DNA of 64,000 nucleotides, taken from the NCBI RefSeq assembly GCF_901709675.1, contig NC_051098.1, forward strand, positions 2,160,500 to 2,224,499. The letters are read 5' to 3'. Positions 20,907 through 31,970 of the stretch are shown here, one piece after another (positions within the stretch are counted from its first letter, which is position 1; every line of letters starts with the position of its first letter). The notes beneath the pieces are model-generated. The model had not been told where the DNA came from, did no database searches, and saw only the letters and a program-made list of their open reading frames with translations. A program made the translations under genes and the position numbers. The DNA is from Syngnathus acus. Taxonomy: Eukaryota; Chordata; Actinopteri; Syngnathiformes; Syngnathidae.

Positions 20907-21650
20907 TCATACTAGAAAAAAAAACAAAAACATTGTGCTTGTACTATGCATGGTGTGTTGTGAATTATTATGGCCGAGCGCCAAACTCAGTGACTTTTTT
21001 GCTGTTGCTTTCCATTTATCAAATCTTGGCGTCTTGGTGCTGAGTGCCACTCGCATGTCGTGATGAGGATCCAGCCGATTTCTGCTTTTGGTTTTGATGT
21101 GAAGCAGACAGGAAAATCCAGTCTCGCAGAGGTAAGTAGTCGCGAAAGGCACGAGCACAGTGAGAGCCTTCTTTGCCAGTGCAGGATACGTTTCCAACTG
21201 AGAAGCCCAGAAGTGGTCCAAGTGACCATCGGCAAACTCCATTTGGATTCCACGATTGTTTCTAAGTTCAATGAGATCTTCCTTGATGTGGCTATCATCA
21301 TCAACATCTTCCATATTCTGCTTAAAAGGGTGCCGGATCCAGTCGTCACAGGGTTGTAGCTCTCCACACGAGAAGTAGTCATCAAATGAGGTGCACAGTA
21401 TCTTCAGATGTTCAACAAGTTTTGAAACAAAATCTAGATATAGGGAAGCATCCTCTGTGACTGTTTCTTCAAGGGAAGGAAAATTTGGCAAGTTCCCTTT
21501 CTTTACACGCCTAATTCACAAAATAATTTTGTCTTTGAATGTAGCCTTCTCACTCGCAATCAAAATGTTCATCCCTCTTCCTTGTAGTGAGCGATTGAGC
21601 TCATTGAGGGCTGTGAACACATCAGCCAAATAGGCAAGCATTTGAAGTTT
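20907..21650 (-). pseudogene. hAT transposase C-terminal part
   Basis: Minus strand from 21650: a stretch like LADVFTALNELNRSLQGRG, one in-frame stop near 21515, then 21491-20907 open. Within it ALTVLVPFATTYLCETGFS and LDPHHDMRVAL are the C-terminal (hATC) dimerisation region of SCAND3/ZBED5-like hAT transposases. The N-terminal zinc finger and most of the catalytic region are absent, replaced by the family A insertion and deletions. The last ~25 residues run into non-coding sequence. Confidence 0.8.
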
Positions 21651-21997
21651 TTATTGTGTATTGTTATTCGTTTAACAGTACTTAACTTTATTACTTACAA
21701 AATAAATTAAGACTACATAAAATACAAATACCTAAATAAAAATTATTATATATTATATATATTAAATAATTATTATAATAATGATTGGTTTACTTTACAG
21801 CTATAAGGCTTAATTAGCATTATCCCTAATGCCAATTAACACAATGACTTCTTGAATTCCAGAATTTTTCACTTTTTTCGGTTACCCGACCATTATCCCC
21901 GAAAAATTGTAAATTTCCCCCAGGGTATCCTCGCACCCCCTAGGAAGCATTCTCGCACCCCTAGGGGCACCCGCGGTTAAGAACCACTGAGCTTTAG

Positions 21998-23198
21998 GGA
22001 AAGGGTCACACATGTACATGAACGATCGGGATGGAAGGTGGGCTCCAAATAAGGAGCCGCTTCCATTGGCTGCAAAACTAGTTGGCTGTGTTCAAGCCCA
22101 CAGCATTGCAAACCGCTCATTTCTAATTACACGTCTGCGGAAATAGCAAAACAAAGGAAACCCAACTCATGCGCACAGTTTGTCAGTGACTCAGAGTTTG
22201 GCACGAATTTGCCTAACTTTTGTCTTCTGATACACATAAATGTTTTCGCTTGCATACATTTTGAAATGATGCAAACGGGCGGCCGAGTGACTATGTTTCT
22301 GTGCCTAAGTGAAAGAAAGACAGACAAACAGAAGAGACAAAGAGTGAGATGGGCTGGGGCAGATAGAGGAAGGGGGCTATGTTCAGGGGATTTGCAGTAA
22401 TTACTGACAAAATGCCGGTGAGTCTCACTGGGTGCACAGCAGAGGCACACGGGTCAGGGGACGGAGCACTCTGGGCTGGGTAATTTGTAAATGTCATTCA
22501 AGTGGAGTCTTCTGTTAGGCAACATAGAGGGGTGATGAGTGGTGGAAAGCTGGTGTGTGTGTGGGGGGGGGTGTTAGGGCGTTTATATCAAGGGAGGAGC
22601 TATGTCGTCTTTTCTCATGTAGATTCATTCTCCAGTAGATGTCAAGGCCGCTGTTTTCTTTTGTCCGCAATGGCCTTTAGATTTTGTCATGTGCACAAAA
22701 TCCTCCTTCACAAATTACATGTTCAGTGATATGACTATTATTAAACATGAGCACGTAAAGATGGATGAATGAATGGATAAATGGGGGAATGATTACAATG
22801 AAGTTGGAATGTTGTGTAAAACGTAGATAAATTGGTTTAATTTTTATGTTTTGTTTTACTTGTGTTTTTTCTTGTCTTGTGTCTCGTTAGGGTTTGGTGT
22901 CTGCCTGTTCTCATCAGCCTGGTCTTTTGTGTCTACCAGTCAGCTGCCTAACACCTAATGCAATTCTTATGTACGGGAATGTAAATTTATCCAAAAAAAA
23001 TCAATAAACTGGTACAATATAAATATGTGTCTTTCATATTAAATAGTAGTGGTCCAAGGATGGACCCTTTTTGAACCCCACATTTGATCTTTGTTTTCTC
23101 AGACTCAGAGTACCAATTGAGACAAAGTATTCCAGATCTTTCAGGTAAGATTCAAATCAATTTAACAGTTTTACAGTTCCAGTAAGTCCCACTGAATG
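21998..23198. other. No recognisable gene
   Basis: 1.2 kb between two hAT elements, with a short GT/G-rich run near 22553-22572 and no recognisable family or domain. Small ORFs (22127-22450 minus, 22502-22729 plus) look like chance. Confidence 0.45.
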
Positions 23199-23654
23199 CT
23201 CTAGTCCAGGGGTCGGCAACCTGCGGCTCCAGAGCCGCATGCGGCTCTTTAGCACACCCCTAGCGGCTCCCTGGAGCTCTTGCAAAAATGCGTAAAAATG
23301 GAAAAAGATGTTGGTTTTTTTGTTTTGTTTTGTTTTTTCAAAACGGGCCATGGATTCAAAAGGCAAAAAGAGAAAGATTGCTGATGAGAATAGAGGCTTT
23401 AAGAAAGAATGGACTCAACTAGTCCATTAGGCGTCGTGTATCGTTTCGACACATTGCCAAACTGTATTGACACTAGGTCGATACTGTGTTGCTGACTGCT
23501 GACACTCGCTGGACCTTAAAAATACTACAGGCAACCTAGTTGACAGACACAACTGACATTGATATGATGACCTAGTATATACGTACATTAATTAATTTAA
23601 GTAATCATTTTATATTGTATTGTTTCACATATTCATTTAAATTGAAAATATTTA

Positions 23655-24980
23655 ATAATAAGGAATTACACTCCTCAGCCTCCCTGGTAAGGTCTATTCA
23701 GGGGTGCTGGAGAGGAGGGTCCGTCGGGAGGTCGAACCTCGGATTCAGGAGGAACAGTGTGGCTTTCGTCCTGGCCGTGGAACAGTGGACCAGCTCTTCA
23801 CCCTCAACAGGATCCTCGAGGGTGCATGGGAGTTCGCCCAACCAGTCCACATGTGTTTTGTGGACTTGGAGAAGGCGTTCGACCGTGTCCCTCGGGAGGT
23901 TCTGTGGGGGGTGCTTCGGGAGTACGGGGTACCGAGCCAACTGATAAGGGCGGTTCGGTCCCTGTATCACCGATGCCAGAGTGTGGTCCGCATTTCCGGC
24001 AGTAAGTCGGATTCGTTCCCAGTGAGGGTTGGACTCCGCCAAGGCTGCCCTTTGTCACCGATTCTGTTCATAATTTTTATGGACAGAATTTCTAGGTGCA
24101 GCCGAGGCGTTGAGGGTGTCCGGTTTGGGGACCTCAGCATCGCGTCTCTGCTTTTTGCAGACGACGTTGTGCTGTTGGCTTCTTCAGGCCGTGATCTCCA
24201 GCTCTCACTGGAGCGGTTCGCAGCCGAGTGTGAAGCGGTCGGGATGAGGGTCAGCACCTCCAAATCCGAGTCCATGGTCCTCGATCGGAAAAGGGTGGAA
24301 TGCCCTCTCCGGATCGGGGATGAGATCCTGCCCCAAGTGGAGGAGTTTAAGTATCTTGGGGTCTTGTTCACGAGTGAGGGGAGGATGGAGCGTGAGATCG
24401 ACAGGCGGATCGGTGCAGCGTCGGCAGTAATGCGGACTCTGTACCGGTCCGTCGTGGTAAAGAGAGAGCTGAGCCAAAAGGCAAAGCTCTCAATTTACCG
24501 GTCGATTTACGCTCCTACCCTCACCTATGGTCACGAGCTATGGGTCGTGACCGAAAGAACGAGATCCCGGATACAAGCGGCCGAAATGAGTTTTCTCCGC
24601 AGGATGTCCGGGCTCTCCCTTAGAGATAGGGTGAGAAGTTCGGTCATCCGGGAGAGACTCGGAGTAGAGTCGCTACTCCTCCACGTTGAGAGGAGCCAGA
24701 TGAGGTGGCTCGGGCATCTCATCAGGATGCCTCCTGGACGCCTCCCTGGGGAGGTGTTCCGGGCATGTCCCACCGGTAGGAGACCCCGGGGACGACCCAG
24801 GACGCGCTGGAGAGACTATGTCTCTCGGCTGGCCTGGGAACGCCTTGGGATCCCCCGGGATGAGCTAGATGAAGTAGCTGGGGAGAGGGAAGTCTGGGAG
24901 TCCCTCCTGAAGCTGCTGCCCCCGCGACCCGACCCCGGATAAGCGGAAGAAGATGGATGGATGGATGGATGGATGGATGG
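23655..24980 (+). mobile_element. Rex3 (RTE-type) LINE, 5'-truncated, with (GGAT)n tail and 13-bp TSD
   Basis: Flanked by ATTGAAAATATTT at 23641-23653 and 24981-24993. The 3' end is GATAAGCGGAAGAAGATGG followed by GATG repeats (24950-24980). The 5' end is truncated inside the RT. An intact C-terminal ORF fills it. Confidence 0.92.
23704..24942 (+). CDS. Rex3 reverse transcriptase, C-terminal ~412 aa
   Basis: An uninterrupted frame (open from about 23668; position 23704 is a GTG codon inside the protein, not a real start). RT blocks: QCGFRPGRGTVDQ at residues 18-30, FVDLEKAFDRVP with the first catalytic Asp at 52-63, LRQGCPLSPILF at 111-122, FADDVVLL with the catalytic pair at 151-158, and EEFKYLGVLFTSEGRM (thumb region). 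The rest is the long RTE-type C-terminus (MRWLGHLIRMPPGRLPGEV, RPRGRPRTRWRDYV) ending LPPRPDPG, the usual Rex3 end. Endonuclease and the first RT blocks are absent because of 5' truncation, so it is dead on arrival. The lack of any frameshift over 1.2 kb points to a young insertion. Rex3 is widespread in teleosts. Confidence 0.93.
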   Translation: MLERRVRREVEPRIQEEQCGFRPGRGTVDQLFTLNRILEGAWEFAQPVHMCFVDLEKAFDRVPREVLWGVLREYGVPSQLIRAVRSLYHRCQSVVRISGSKSDSFPVRVGLRQGCPLSPILFIIFMDRISRCSRGVEGVRFGDLSIASLLFADDVVLLASSGRDLQLSLERFAAECEAVGMRVSTSKSESMVLDRKRVECPLRIGDEILPQVEEFKYLGVLFTSEGRMEREIDRRIGAASAVMRTLYRSVVVKRELSQKAKLSIYRSIYAPTLTYGHELWVVTERTRSRIQAAEMSFLRRMSGLSLRDRVRSSVIRERLGVESLLLHVERSQMRWLGHLIRMPPGRLPGEVFRACPTGRRPRGRPRTRWRDYVSRLAWERLGIPRDELDEVAGEREVWESLLKLLPPRPDPG

Positions 24981-25011
24981 ATTGAAAATATTTTTTATTT
25001 TTTAGTTACAG

Positions 25012-25266
25012 TCAATCAATAATGTGAACATGTATCGTAACATGAAAAACTAAGTGAACGTGTTGTGAAAGAGGATGCTTGTGTTTTTCCAATGATTTGA
25101 AATTGAGCCTGTTGCGCTTTTTGGACACAATTTCTCCCGCCGTTGAAAACACACACTGACACGGTACAGATGAGGCTGGAGTGCAGTGTAGTGGGTCTTT
25201 TGATTGTCCCAGTATCTGACTTGGGGCTGCTCCATAATTCTTGATAACTTCGAGGATGAACCGCAA
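25012..25266 (-). pseudogene. hAT C-terminal dimerisation fragment of the inner hAT
   Basis: Minus strand: SSVPCQCVFSTAGEIVSKKR, then NRLNFKSLEK. The pattern P-x-x-x-V-F-S-x-A-G and S-K-K-R-x-x-L is the hATC region of ZBED-type transposases. Only about 60 residues are convincing. Confidence 0.8.
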
Positions 25267-26458
25267 AAGATCAGATACTGTTTTAGCAGATCCATCCCGT
25301 TGACAATGCGCTTCCTTTAACAGCTAAAGCGTGCTTCCTTGACAGACTACAATGCTGCTTGTTCGGTCACGTGGCTTTTTTAAAGCGATACGCGCACCGA
25401 CACGGGGCTTCGCTCTATGAGCTCGACACATGCGCCGACGCATCAGTGTTGCCGGACCCATCACTAGACACAACTATTTGCTTTCATTGCCAATGCTGAA
25501 GGATTGCCTGAATGTTTGATTTGCAATGAGAAGTTGTCAAATATAACAAGAAGAGCAATTTGGAGCAACATTTTCAGCTAAAGCATGCTAAATTTGCTGC
25601 CGATTACCCAGTTGGAACTGAGAGGAAAGGTGCAATTTGAGGAACGATAAAACTGTTTCAAGAAGTGGATTGCATCTCCAAACTCTACTACTGCGGCAAG
25701 TTTTGTTCCAGCCCGGGAGATAATAAAGCACGGAAAACCATTCACCGATGGCGAGTACATGAAGGAATCATTCGTTAAAATATCAGAGTGCCTATTTTCG
25801 GACTTCAAAAACAAAACCGAAATCATTCAGAAAATTAAAGACATGCCTCTCTCTGCAAAAACAGTGAAGGAAATGGTAATTTGAATGGCAAACAATATCA
25901 CCGATCAGCAAATCAAGGACATCGATTCAGCTCCAGCTTTCTCAATTGCCTGTGATGAGTCGTGTGACGTGACCGATATCGAACAGACAGCTCTGCTATG
26001 CAGGTACGTGAACTCTAATGGGCCGCAAGAAGAAATTGATACCACTAAAAGGCCAAACACGGGGGGAGGACATCTGCGAGGCTGTGCTGCAGTGTTTAAA
26101 CGACAGAGATACACACTGGCCACCTGATTTCAGTCGCTACAGACGGCGCACCGAGCATGAGAGGGTCGCAAAAGTTTGTGACTTTACGACAGAAATCATT
26201 GGATCGAAATTTGCTTCCATTCCATTGCATATTGCACCAAGAGGCGCTGTGTGCGTAAACATTCCCACCGGAGTATATGGAGGTAATGAACCTTGTCATC
26301 CATATTGTGAACAAAATAATCGCAAAAGCATTAAACCACCGCCAGTTCTGTGAATTGCTAGATGAAGTTGACAGCGAACATGCTGATCTCTTGCTGCACA
26401 ACAAAGTCCGCTGGCTATCCAGGGGTGACGTTTTGCATCGCTTTGTTGCTTTGTATTT

Positions 26459-26545
26459 CAAGATTCAAGATTTTTTATTGGCCACGTTTGAGCGTCCCAA
26501 ACAAGGAATTTGACTTCGGTACATCACAGCCTCTGTTCAACATTT
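26459..26545 (-). repeat. LINE 3' end fragment
   Basis: TCAAGATTCAAGATTTTTTA then AAACAAGGAATTTGACTTCG, a relative of the tail at 12004-12100. It is the point at which the hAT transposase homology is lost. Confidence 0.5.
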
Positions 26546-26563
26546 AGGTGACTAACAACAGTC

Positions 26564-26944
26564 TGTCAGGAAATGATTGGAGCAAGGCGACCAAATGCAG
26601 TTTGGACCAGGGTTTATTGAAGGGAAGGGAAGTGGGCGAAAACAGACACAGGCGGGATAGAGACTCACGGCCAGGAGACAGGCAAACAGAATTCCACTCG
26701 AACACGGAACAAAACCTGACCGTAAGCCTCCGTACCGGACAGGACCGGGGGGGAACTGGACGACAGGAACACTAGGCGCGGACAGGAATCAAAAACAACA
26801 GTAGACACCGACAAGGAGGAACACACGGGCAGGGTTTAAATACATGAGACAACGAGAGGGAGCAGGTGACAGACATTACGGTAACGAAAGGGGTGTGGCT
26901 GGGTTAAGTTGCCGGCCGAGTGTGCTCTGGCACGGCACGTGACA
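26564..26944 (-). mobile_element. Solo LTR 3, Ty3/gypsy-type
   Basis: TGTCAGGAAATGATTGG ... GGCACGTGACA. Flanks CAGTC and CACTC, a 5-base duplication with one mismatch. TATTTAAA (minus) near 26838 and AATAAA (minus) near 26610. Same subfamily as solo LTR 1. Confidence 0.85.
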
Positions 26945-27246
26945 CACTCAGGACATGTGCGAAAATTGACAAATATTCTCAAACATCCCCTGATCTTAAA
27001 CTTTTATTTGTAGCCAACTTAATTATTTTAATAGTAGGCATACAGCTCATGTATTGACAGTCTATGTTGCCTTATAAAAAGCTTTTAGATTTTTGCGGCT
27101 CTAGACAGGTATGTTTTTTTTGGAGGGGGTCAATATGGCGCTTTGAACATTTTGGGTTGCCGACCCCTGCTCTAGTCCGTCGAACAGTACACAGCTAAGC
27201 CTCGATTTTACACGGGCTTTGGGGTCCAGAAATTGGGAAAAACAAT

Positions 27247-28894
27247 TACCGTTTTTTACCATGTATAATGCGCAAAATTTTGCAAATTTATTGTCCTAAA
27301 ATCTGGGGTACGCATTATACATGGGTACATTTTTTTTTTTTTTTGAAGAAGAAGAAAATCTCCCTCGAAATAAGACTTGAAATCACCTTTCTTCTTGTTT
27401 GTTGTCAATCGTGCATCGCATTCAGCCATCCTGCTCAACACACTTAGTCAGTAAAATTCATAATTGACGACATCGTTTGCTGCGATGGTGCAATCCTTGA
27501 TGGTGTGTTATTGTCAAATATTGTTTGTTTTTTAATCTCCATCGCAAACCGGATATCACACGGAGGCCGCCATTACAGATGCGCAGAACGGATGCGCAAG
27601 ACACGTCAGCTATATAATAATAATAATAATAATTCATTCAATTTATATAGCGCTTTTCAATAACCCAAAGACGCTTTACAGGGAATAAAAAAGGGTGGGG
27701 GGGGGAGAGAGAGACAATAGGTTATAGTTAACAGGACATCGGTCAGCAGTGTGAAGGAGATGGATGGAGGAGCAGGAGGGGCGGGAGCGGAGGTTGTTGA
27801 GGTTGCCAGTACGGGAGGTGGGGGTGACGGGGGGTTGGTAGTCCAAAAAGAGGAGATGGGTGAGCCATCGGGGAAATGCCGGTCCAGATGTAGCGGCGAC
27901 GGCGAAGGATCCCAGCCTCATGTGGAAGCAGCAGTGGACCAGGTGGTGATGCCGGTCAACCTCGACTGCACCCGCTCGAACGGCAGGCCCCAACACACCA
28001 CGGCGGCACACAGCAGAGCCACGGTTGGCGAGCCCGCAGGGAGTGGAGCCCGTACCCCGAGGACGCCGGACGGAAGACCAGAGAGCCGGGCCAGAGCTGC
28101 CGTCGAGTCCACAGCAGGCGGCCACAGGCTCCGAGTCGGGAGGCAGGAGGGTCCGGTGGTTTTGGCCAGTTGGCTGTTGGCTAGCTGGCTAACGTAGCTG
28201 GTAGTCCGAGGGAAAGGAAACAGATAGGTGAGAGCGGAGCTGCGGGGATGCGAGGTGGACGGAAGACAACACGAGAAAAATAAAAGAAGAGACGGGTGCA
28301 CTGAAAACGGGAAAACGAAAAACAAGTAACGGACACGGTCCGGGACAGAAGCGGCAGTCAACAAATCTGACGCCAGCGTGCTCTAACCCGGAAGACAACA
28401 GACGGGGGAGGAGGAGGTACACAGGCCTTTACTGAAAGAAAATGTACTGGGTAGGTTCATATAAAGAGCGAGAGTTCAGTTCTCTACCTAAATGCGTATT
28501 ACAGGTAATATTTTATTTCACAACACTTTGCCTTGTTCCTTTCTTCTCTGCTGTTCACTTCAAACACGCTCCATACGAACACAATGCTCTCGTATCAGAC
28601 GCTTGCTCGATCACCTGCTCGTTTGCTGTCACAATTTACCAAACACAAATCCGAAACATTTCTTCGCTATCGAGTTTGCTAGCGCATGCGCAGTGATACT
28701 GACCGGCAGAATAACATCCGGTTGTTCCCAAAGATGATCTTTTTTCTGAAATAATTTTACGTTTACGGACTTAAGTTAGAGTCAAAATTTGGGTGCGTAT
28801 TATACATGGGTACAGGCTTTTTTCCAGCATCGACATGCCATTTTTAGGGTGCGTATTATACATGGGGGCGCATTATACATGGAAACAAACGGTA
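27247..28894. mobile_element. Family E TIR element, copy 2
   Basis: TACCGTTTTTTACCATG at the left, CATGGAAACAAACGGTA at the right, with the inner GCATTATACATGGGTAC copies. The longest copy (1.65 kb) because another repeat sits inside (27609-28440). The right arm (28497-28780) is nearly identical to parts of copies 1 and 3. Confidence 0.78.
27609..28440 (-). repeat. Interspersed repeat with (ATT)n tail, probably non-LTR
   Basis: Left end TAATAATAATAATAAT, then TTTATATAGCGCTTTTCAA and CCCAAAGACGCTTTACA, a motif common at 3' ends of vertebrate RTE/SINE-type repeats read in reverse. The GC-rich remainder carries only chance-looking ORFs (27676-28125 minus, 27751-28197 plus). Confidence 0.4.
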
Positions 28895-29676
28895 CATGTG
28901 TCAGTTTGACCATGAAATATGTTGTCTTTGTTGTGTATTCATTTGAACAGTGTTGGGAGTAACGTAACAGCTATTAAGTATAATGGCATGACTAACAGCA
29001 TTCATTTTCCAATAATGGCATAATCTAATGTACTGTAATTTCTGGACTATAAGACGCACCTGATTATAAGCCGCACCAGCAAAAATTAGGGGAAAATCGT
29101 GGTTTTTTCATATATAAGCCGCACCGTACTATATGCCGCATGTGCCCACATTGAAACATGATATATTTACAAAGAAAGACGGTACATAGAAAGAGTTTTC
29201 ATAGTTTTAATAACATACCTTAACTTTTCTTTCCAAACAATGCTTGTGACGCGGCAGTAACACAGCAGCAACACGGTAGTAACACAGCACTAACAGGGCT
29301 GGATAAAAAAACATACCGGTAGAAATCACTGAGAGACGCGGCAGCAACACAGCAGCAACACGGTAGCACAGCACCAACAGGGCTGGTTAAAATAACATAC
29401 CAGTAAAAGTCACTGGGAGCCATCTTCGTCTTCCTCCTGTGCAGGGGTAAAGTTGGCAATGTGATACGAGTTACACATGCAGGACTGTCTCATAAAATTA
29501 GAATATTGTGATAAAGTTCTTTATTTTCTGTAATGCAATTAAAAAAACAAAAATGTCATACATTCTGGATTCATTACAAATCAACTGAAATATGCAATAA
29601 TAATATATTAATATTGCTGATTATGGCATACAGCATAAGAAAACTCAAATATCCTATCTCAAAATAATAGAATATC

Positions 29677-30047
29677 TGTCACGAACGGAGTGGAATGGAG
29701 CAGGGCGACCAAGTGCAGCTTGGACCAGGGTTTATTGTAGCAAACTCAAAGGACTCGGCAAACTGACGTGGCTTAACAACAAACTAACAGGACTAACCGA
29801 CCAAAACGTGAAACAAAAGACAGGAACCAAACAAACCACGTGACAGTGAGACATGCATTGTCCACGTCTCATGCAATGCTCCGACGGCGAGTGACACGCA
29901 AACAGAACTTAAATACGACACAGGTAACGAGAGGCAGGTGCGTGTGATTACACTAATCAAGGGCACACAGGAAGGGAGGGGCGAGCACACAGACACAGAA
30001 ACGATGACAACCTATACACATCACAAAACTGGGGACGAGACATGACA
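29677..30047 (-). mobile_element. Solo LTR 4, Ty3/gypsy-type, TSD ATATC
   Basis: TGTCACGAACGGAG ... GAGACATGACA, flanked by perfect ATATC duplications (29672-29676, 30048-30052). Same subfamily as solo LTR 2. It lies in the 5' untranslated part of the Tc1 element. Confidence 0.92.
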
Positions 30048-30178
30048 ATATCATGGAAAAGTATACTAATAGGGTATTCAACTAATCACTTGAATCATCT
30101 AATGAACTCGAAACACCTGCAAGGGTTTCCTGAGCCTTAAAAAACACTCAGCTTGGTTCAGTAAACTAAATCACAAGT

Positions 30179-31160
30179 ATGGGGAAGACTGCTGATCTGA
30201 CTGCTGTCCAGAGGACCGTCATTGACAGCCTCCATCAGGAGGGTAAGACACAAAAAGAAATTTCTCAAAGAGCAAGCTGTTCACAGAGTGCAGTTTCAAA
30301 GCACATCCACAAAAAGTCTGTTGGAAGGGGGAAATGTGGCAAGAAACGCTGCACAACCAAAAGAGATGACCGCAGCCTTAACAGAATTGTGAAGAAGAGT
30401 CGCTTCCAGAATTTGGGGGAGCTTCAAAGACAGTGGACTGAAGCTGGAGTCCAGGTATCAAAAGCCACTGTTCACAGACGTGTTCGGGAAATGGGCTACA
30501 ATAGCCGTATTCCCATGGTCAAGCCACTTCTGAACTCAAGACAACGGAAGAAGTGTCTGACTTGGGCTACGGAAAAGAAGCACTGGACAGTTGCAGAGTG
30601 GTCCAAAGTCCTCTTCTCAGACGAAAGCAAGTTTTGAATTTAATTTGGAAGTCAAGGCGCCAGATTCTGGAGAAAGGCTGGAGAGAAGCAAAATCCAAGT
30701 TGCTTGAAATCCAGTGTGAAGTTCCCACCGTCAGCGATGGTTTGGGGAGCCATGTCAGTTGCTGGTGTTGGTCCACTGTGTTACATCAAGTCCAGAGTAA
30801 ATGCAGATTTTAGAGCACTACATGCTTCCGTATGCTGAAAAGCTCTATGGAGATGATGATTTCATTTTCCAGCATGATCTGGCACCTGCCCACAGTGCAA
30901 AAACCACCAGGTGTATTGACCATGGCATTGCTGTCCTCGATTGGCCTGCCAATTCCCCTGACCTGAACTCCATAGAGAATTTGTGGGGTATAAGAAGCTA
31001 AAAGTCACCAGACCCAACAATGCAAATGAGCTAAAGGCCGCTATTGAAGCATCCTGGGCATCCATAACATCTCAGCAATGCCACAGGCTGATTGCCTCCA
31101 TGCCACGCCGCATGGGTTGCAGTAATCCGTGCAAAAGGATTCCCAACCAAGTACTGAGTG
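30179..31160 (+). pseudogene. Tc1 transposase, inactivated
   Basis: Starts MGKTADLTAVQRTVIDSLHQ with the paired-like DNA-binding region (KEISQRASCSQSAVSKHI) and a second helix-turn-helix (VSKATVHRRVREMGY). The first catalytic Asp is in VLFSDESKF, after which a stop appears at 30636. Later parts lie in shifted frames: FIFQHDLAPAHSAKT (second Asp) near 30861 and NSPDLNSIENLWG (final Glu) near 30950, then CHRLIASMPRRM. All DD34E residues can be found but at least one stop and two frame changes separate them. Confidence 0.93.
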
Positions 31161-31970
31161 CATTAATGGACATTTTCAAATGTTTGATTTTGTTTTGCTG
31201 TTATAATTTTTTTTTTTTACTTGGTCTGAGGAAATATTTTAATATTTTGAGATAGGATATTTGCGTTTTCTTAAGCTGTATGCCATAATTAGCAATATTA
31301 AAATAATAAAAGGCTTGCAATATTTCAGTTTATTAGTAATGAATTCAGAATGTATGACATTTTTGTTTTTTAATTGCATTACAGAAAATAAAGAACTTTA
31401 TCACATTATTCTAAATTTCTGAGACAGTCCTGTATATAGCTCCAGAGTAGACGTGACCGGGAAATAAGGAAAGAATAAGGTGACGCAACAAGATGTCATC
31501 AACAAAAGCCCAGTGCCCTCTAGTGACCGGAGGAAACCTCTACAGTGCATGAGCAGCTCTAGTTCCTTCGTTAAGAGCCAACTCAACTGCCTTTAACTTA
31601 AAAGTCGCATCATATGCATTTGTTTTGTCCCCCATAATGAGGGTTTGTGTATAAAAGCTTCCTTTCTTCAGTAATGTCCGTCTTGATCTCATTCTGTCTC
31701 TTCTTTGTGTCAATTATACGGCACTATTTGCCTGGCGGACGGACATGCGATCAACACACCACTCTTCTTCCCAGTGACTGTGTGTCTGGTCACATATCCC
31801 TCCGCCCAGCAAAGCGGTGCCGCACAACAGGGGTTCACAGTCTTTTTACGAGTGTATGAGTGTATTAGTCATCACAAAAATCATGAAAAATCCATAGATA
31901 CGCTGTACCGGGCGACAAGCCTGTTTTGCTTGTGCAAAAAGTAGCGGCTTATAGTCCGGAAATTACGGTA

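Larger units (their letters stand above)
18974..21989 (-). mobile_element. hAT element hosting a family A copy
   Basis: Left end CAGTGGTTCTCAACCTTTTT, right end GGTTAAGAACCACTG. Flanks AGCTATAG (18966-18973) and AGCTTTAG (21990-21997) form an 8-base duplication with one mismatch. Transposase remains run on the minus strand. A family A element (19172-20903) is inserted at a TA. Confidence 0.85.
23420..25466 (-). mobile_element. Second hAT, inserted into the first hAT's transposase
   Basis: Left end TAGTCCATTAGGCGTCG, right end (reverse) TAGTGATGGGTCCGGCAA. Flanks GACTCAAC (23412-23419) and GACACAAC (25467-25474) form an 8-base duplication with one mismatch; removing it restores a continuous transposase frame (WTQ then the TTTGC codons). 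Carries hAT C-terminal coding on the minus strand. Confidence 0.82.
23350..26460 (+). pseudogene. Broken hAT transposase (GTF2IRD2/ZBED-like)
   Basis: Starts at the ATG at 23350 (MDSKGKKRKIADENRGF) and is cut after KKEWTQ at about 23419. It resumes at about 25475 beyond the nested hAT with ANAEGLPECLICNEKL (zinc finger) and continues with several frameshifts: HGKPFTDGEYMKESF near 25735, SIACDESCDVTDIEQTALLC near 25945 (a DE-type catalytic segment), IPLKGQTRGEDI near 26030, and ALNHRQFCELLDEVDS followed by LLLHNKVRWLSRGDVL near 26330-26430. The C-terminal part is lost at a LINE tail and LTR insertion. Not functional. Confidence 0.85.
23207..27169 (+). mobile_element. GTF2IRD2-like hAT with perfect 8-bp TSD, heavily nested
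   Basis: Starts CAGGGGTCGGCAACCTGCGG, ends GGGTTGCCGACCCCTG. Both flanks are CTCTAGTC (23199-23206, 27170-27177), a perfect duplication. It encodes a plus-strand transposase relic and hosts another hAT (23420-25466), which hosts a Rex3 LINE, as well as solo LTR 3 (26564-26944). Confidence 0.92.
29480..31432 (+). mobile_element. Tc1-like transposon with ~100-bp TIRs
   Basis: Left TIR CAGGACTGTCTCATAAAATT... is matched by the reverse complement of the right end ...AATTTCTGAGACAGTCCTG over about 100 bases. The right flank is TA; the left flank is TG, probably a mutated TA. Without the nested LTR the element is about 1.58 kb, the normal length for Tc1 elements. Confidence 0.9.
29031..31970. mobile_element. 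Family A relative hosting a Tc1 element
   Basis: Left end TACTGTAATTTCTGGACTAT then AAGACGCACC; right end CGGCTTATAGTCCGGAAATT then ACGGTA. The end sequence matches family A but the body differs (no 118-bp repeat). TA at both edges. Its interior is split by the Tc1 element at 29480-31432. Confidence 0.7.

Noticed and set aside
23615-24058. Other-frame ORFs over the Rex3 RT (for example 23698-24042 minus)
   Set aside because: Shadows of the continuous Rex3 frame.
27676-28364. Overlapping 148-149 codon ORFs on both strands
   Set aside because: GC-rich repeat sequence; open on both strands in several frames, with no domain pattern.
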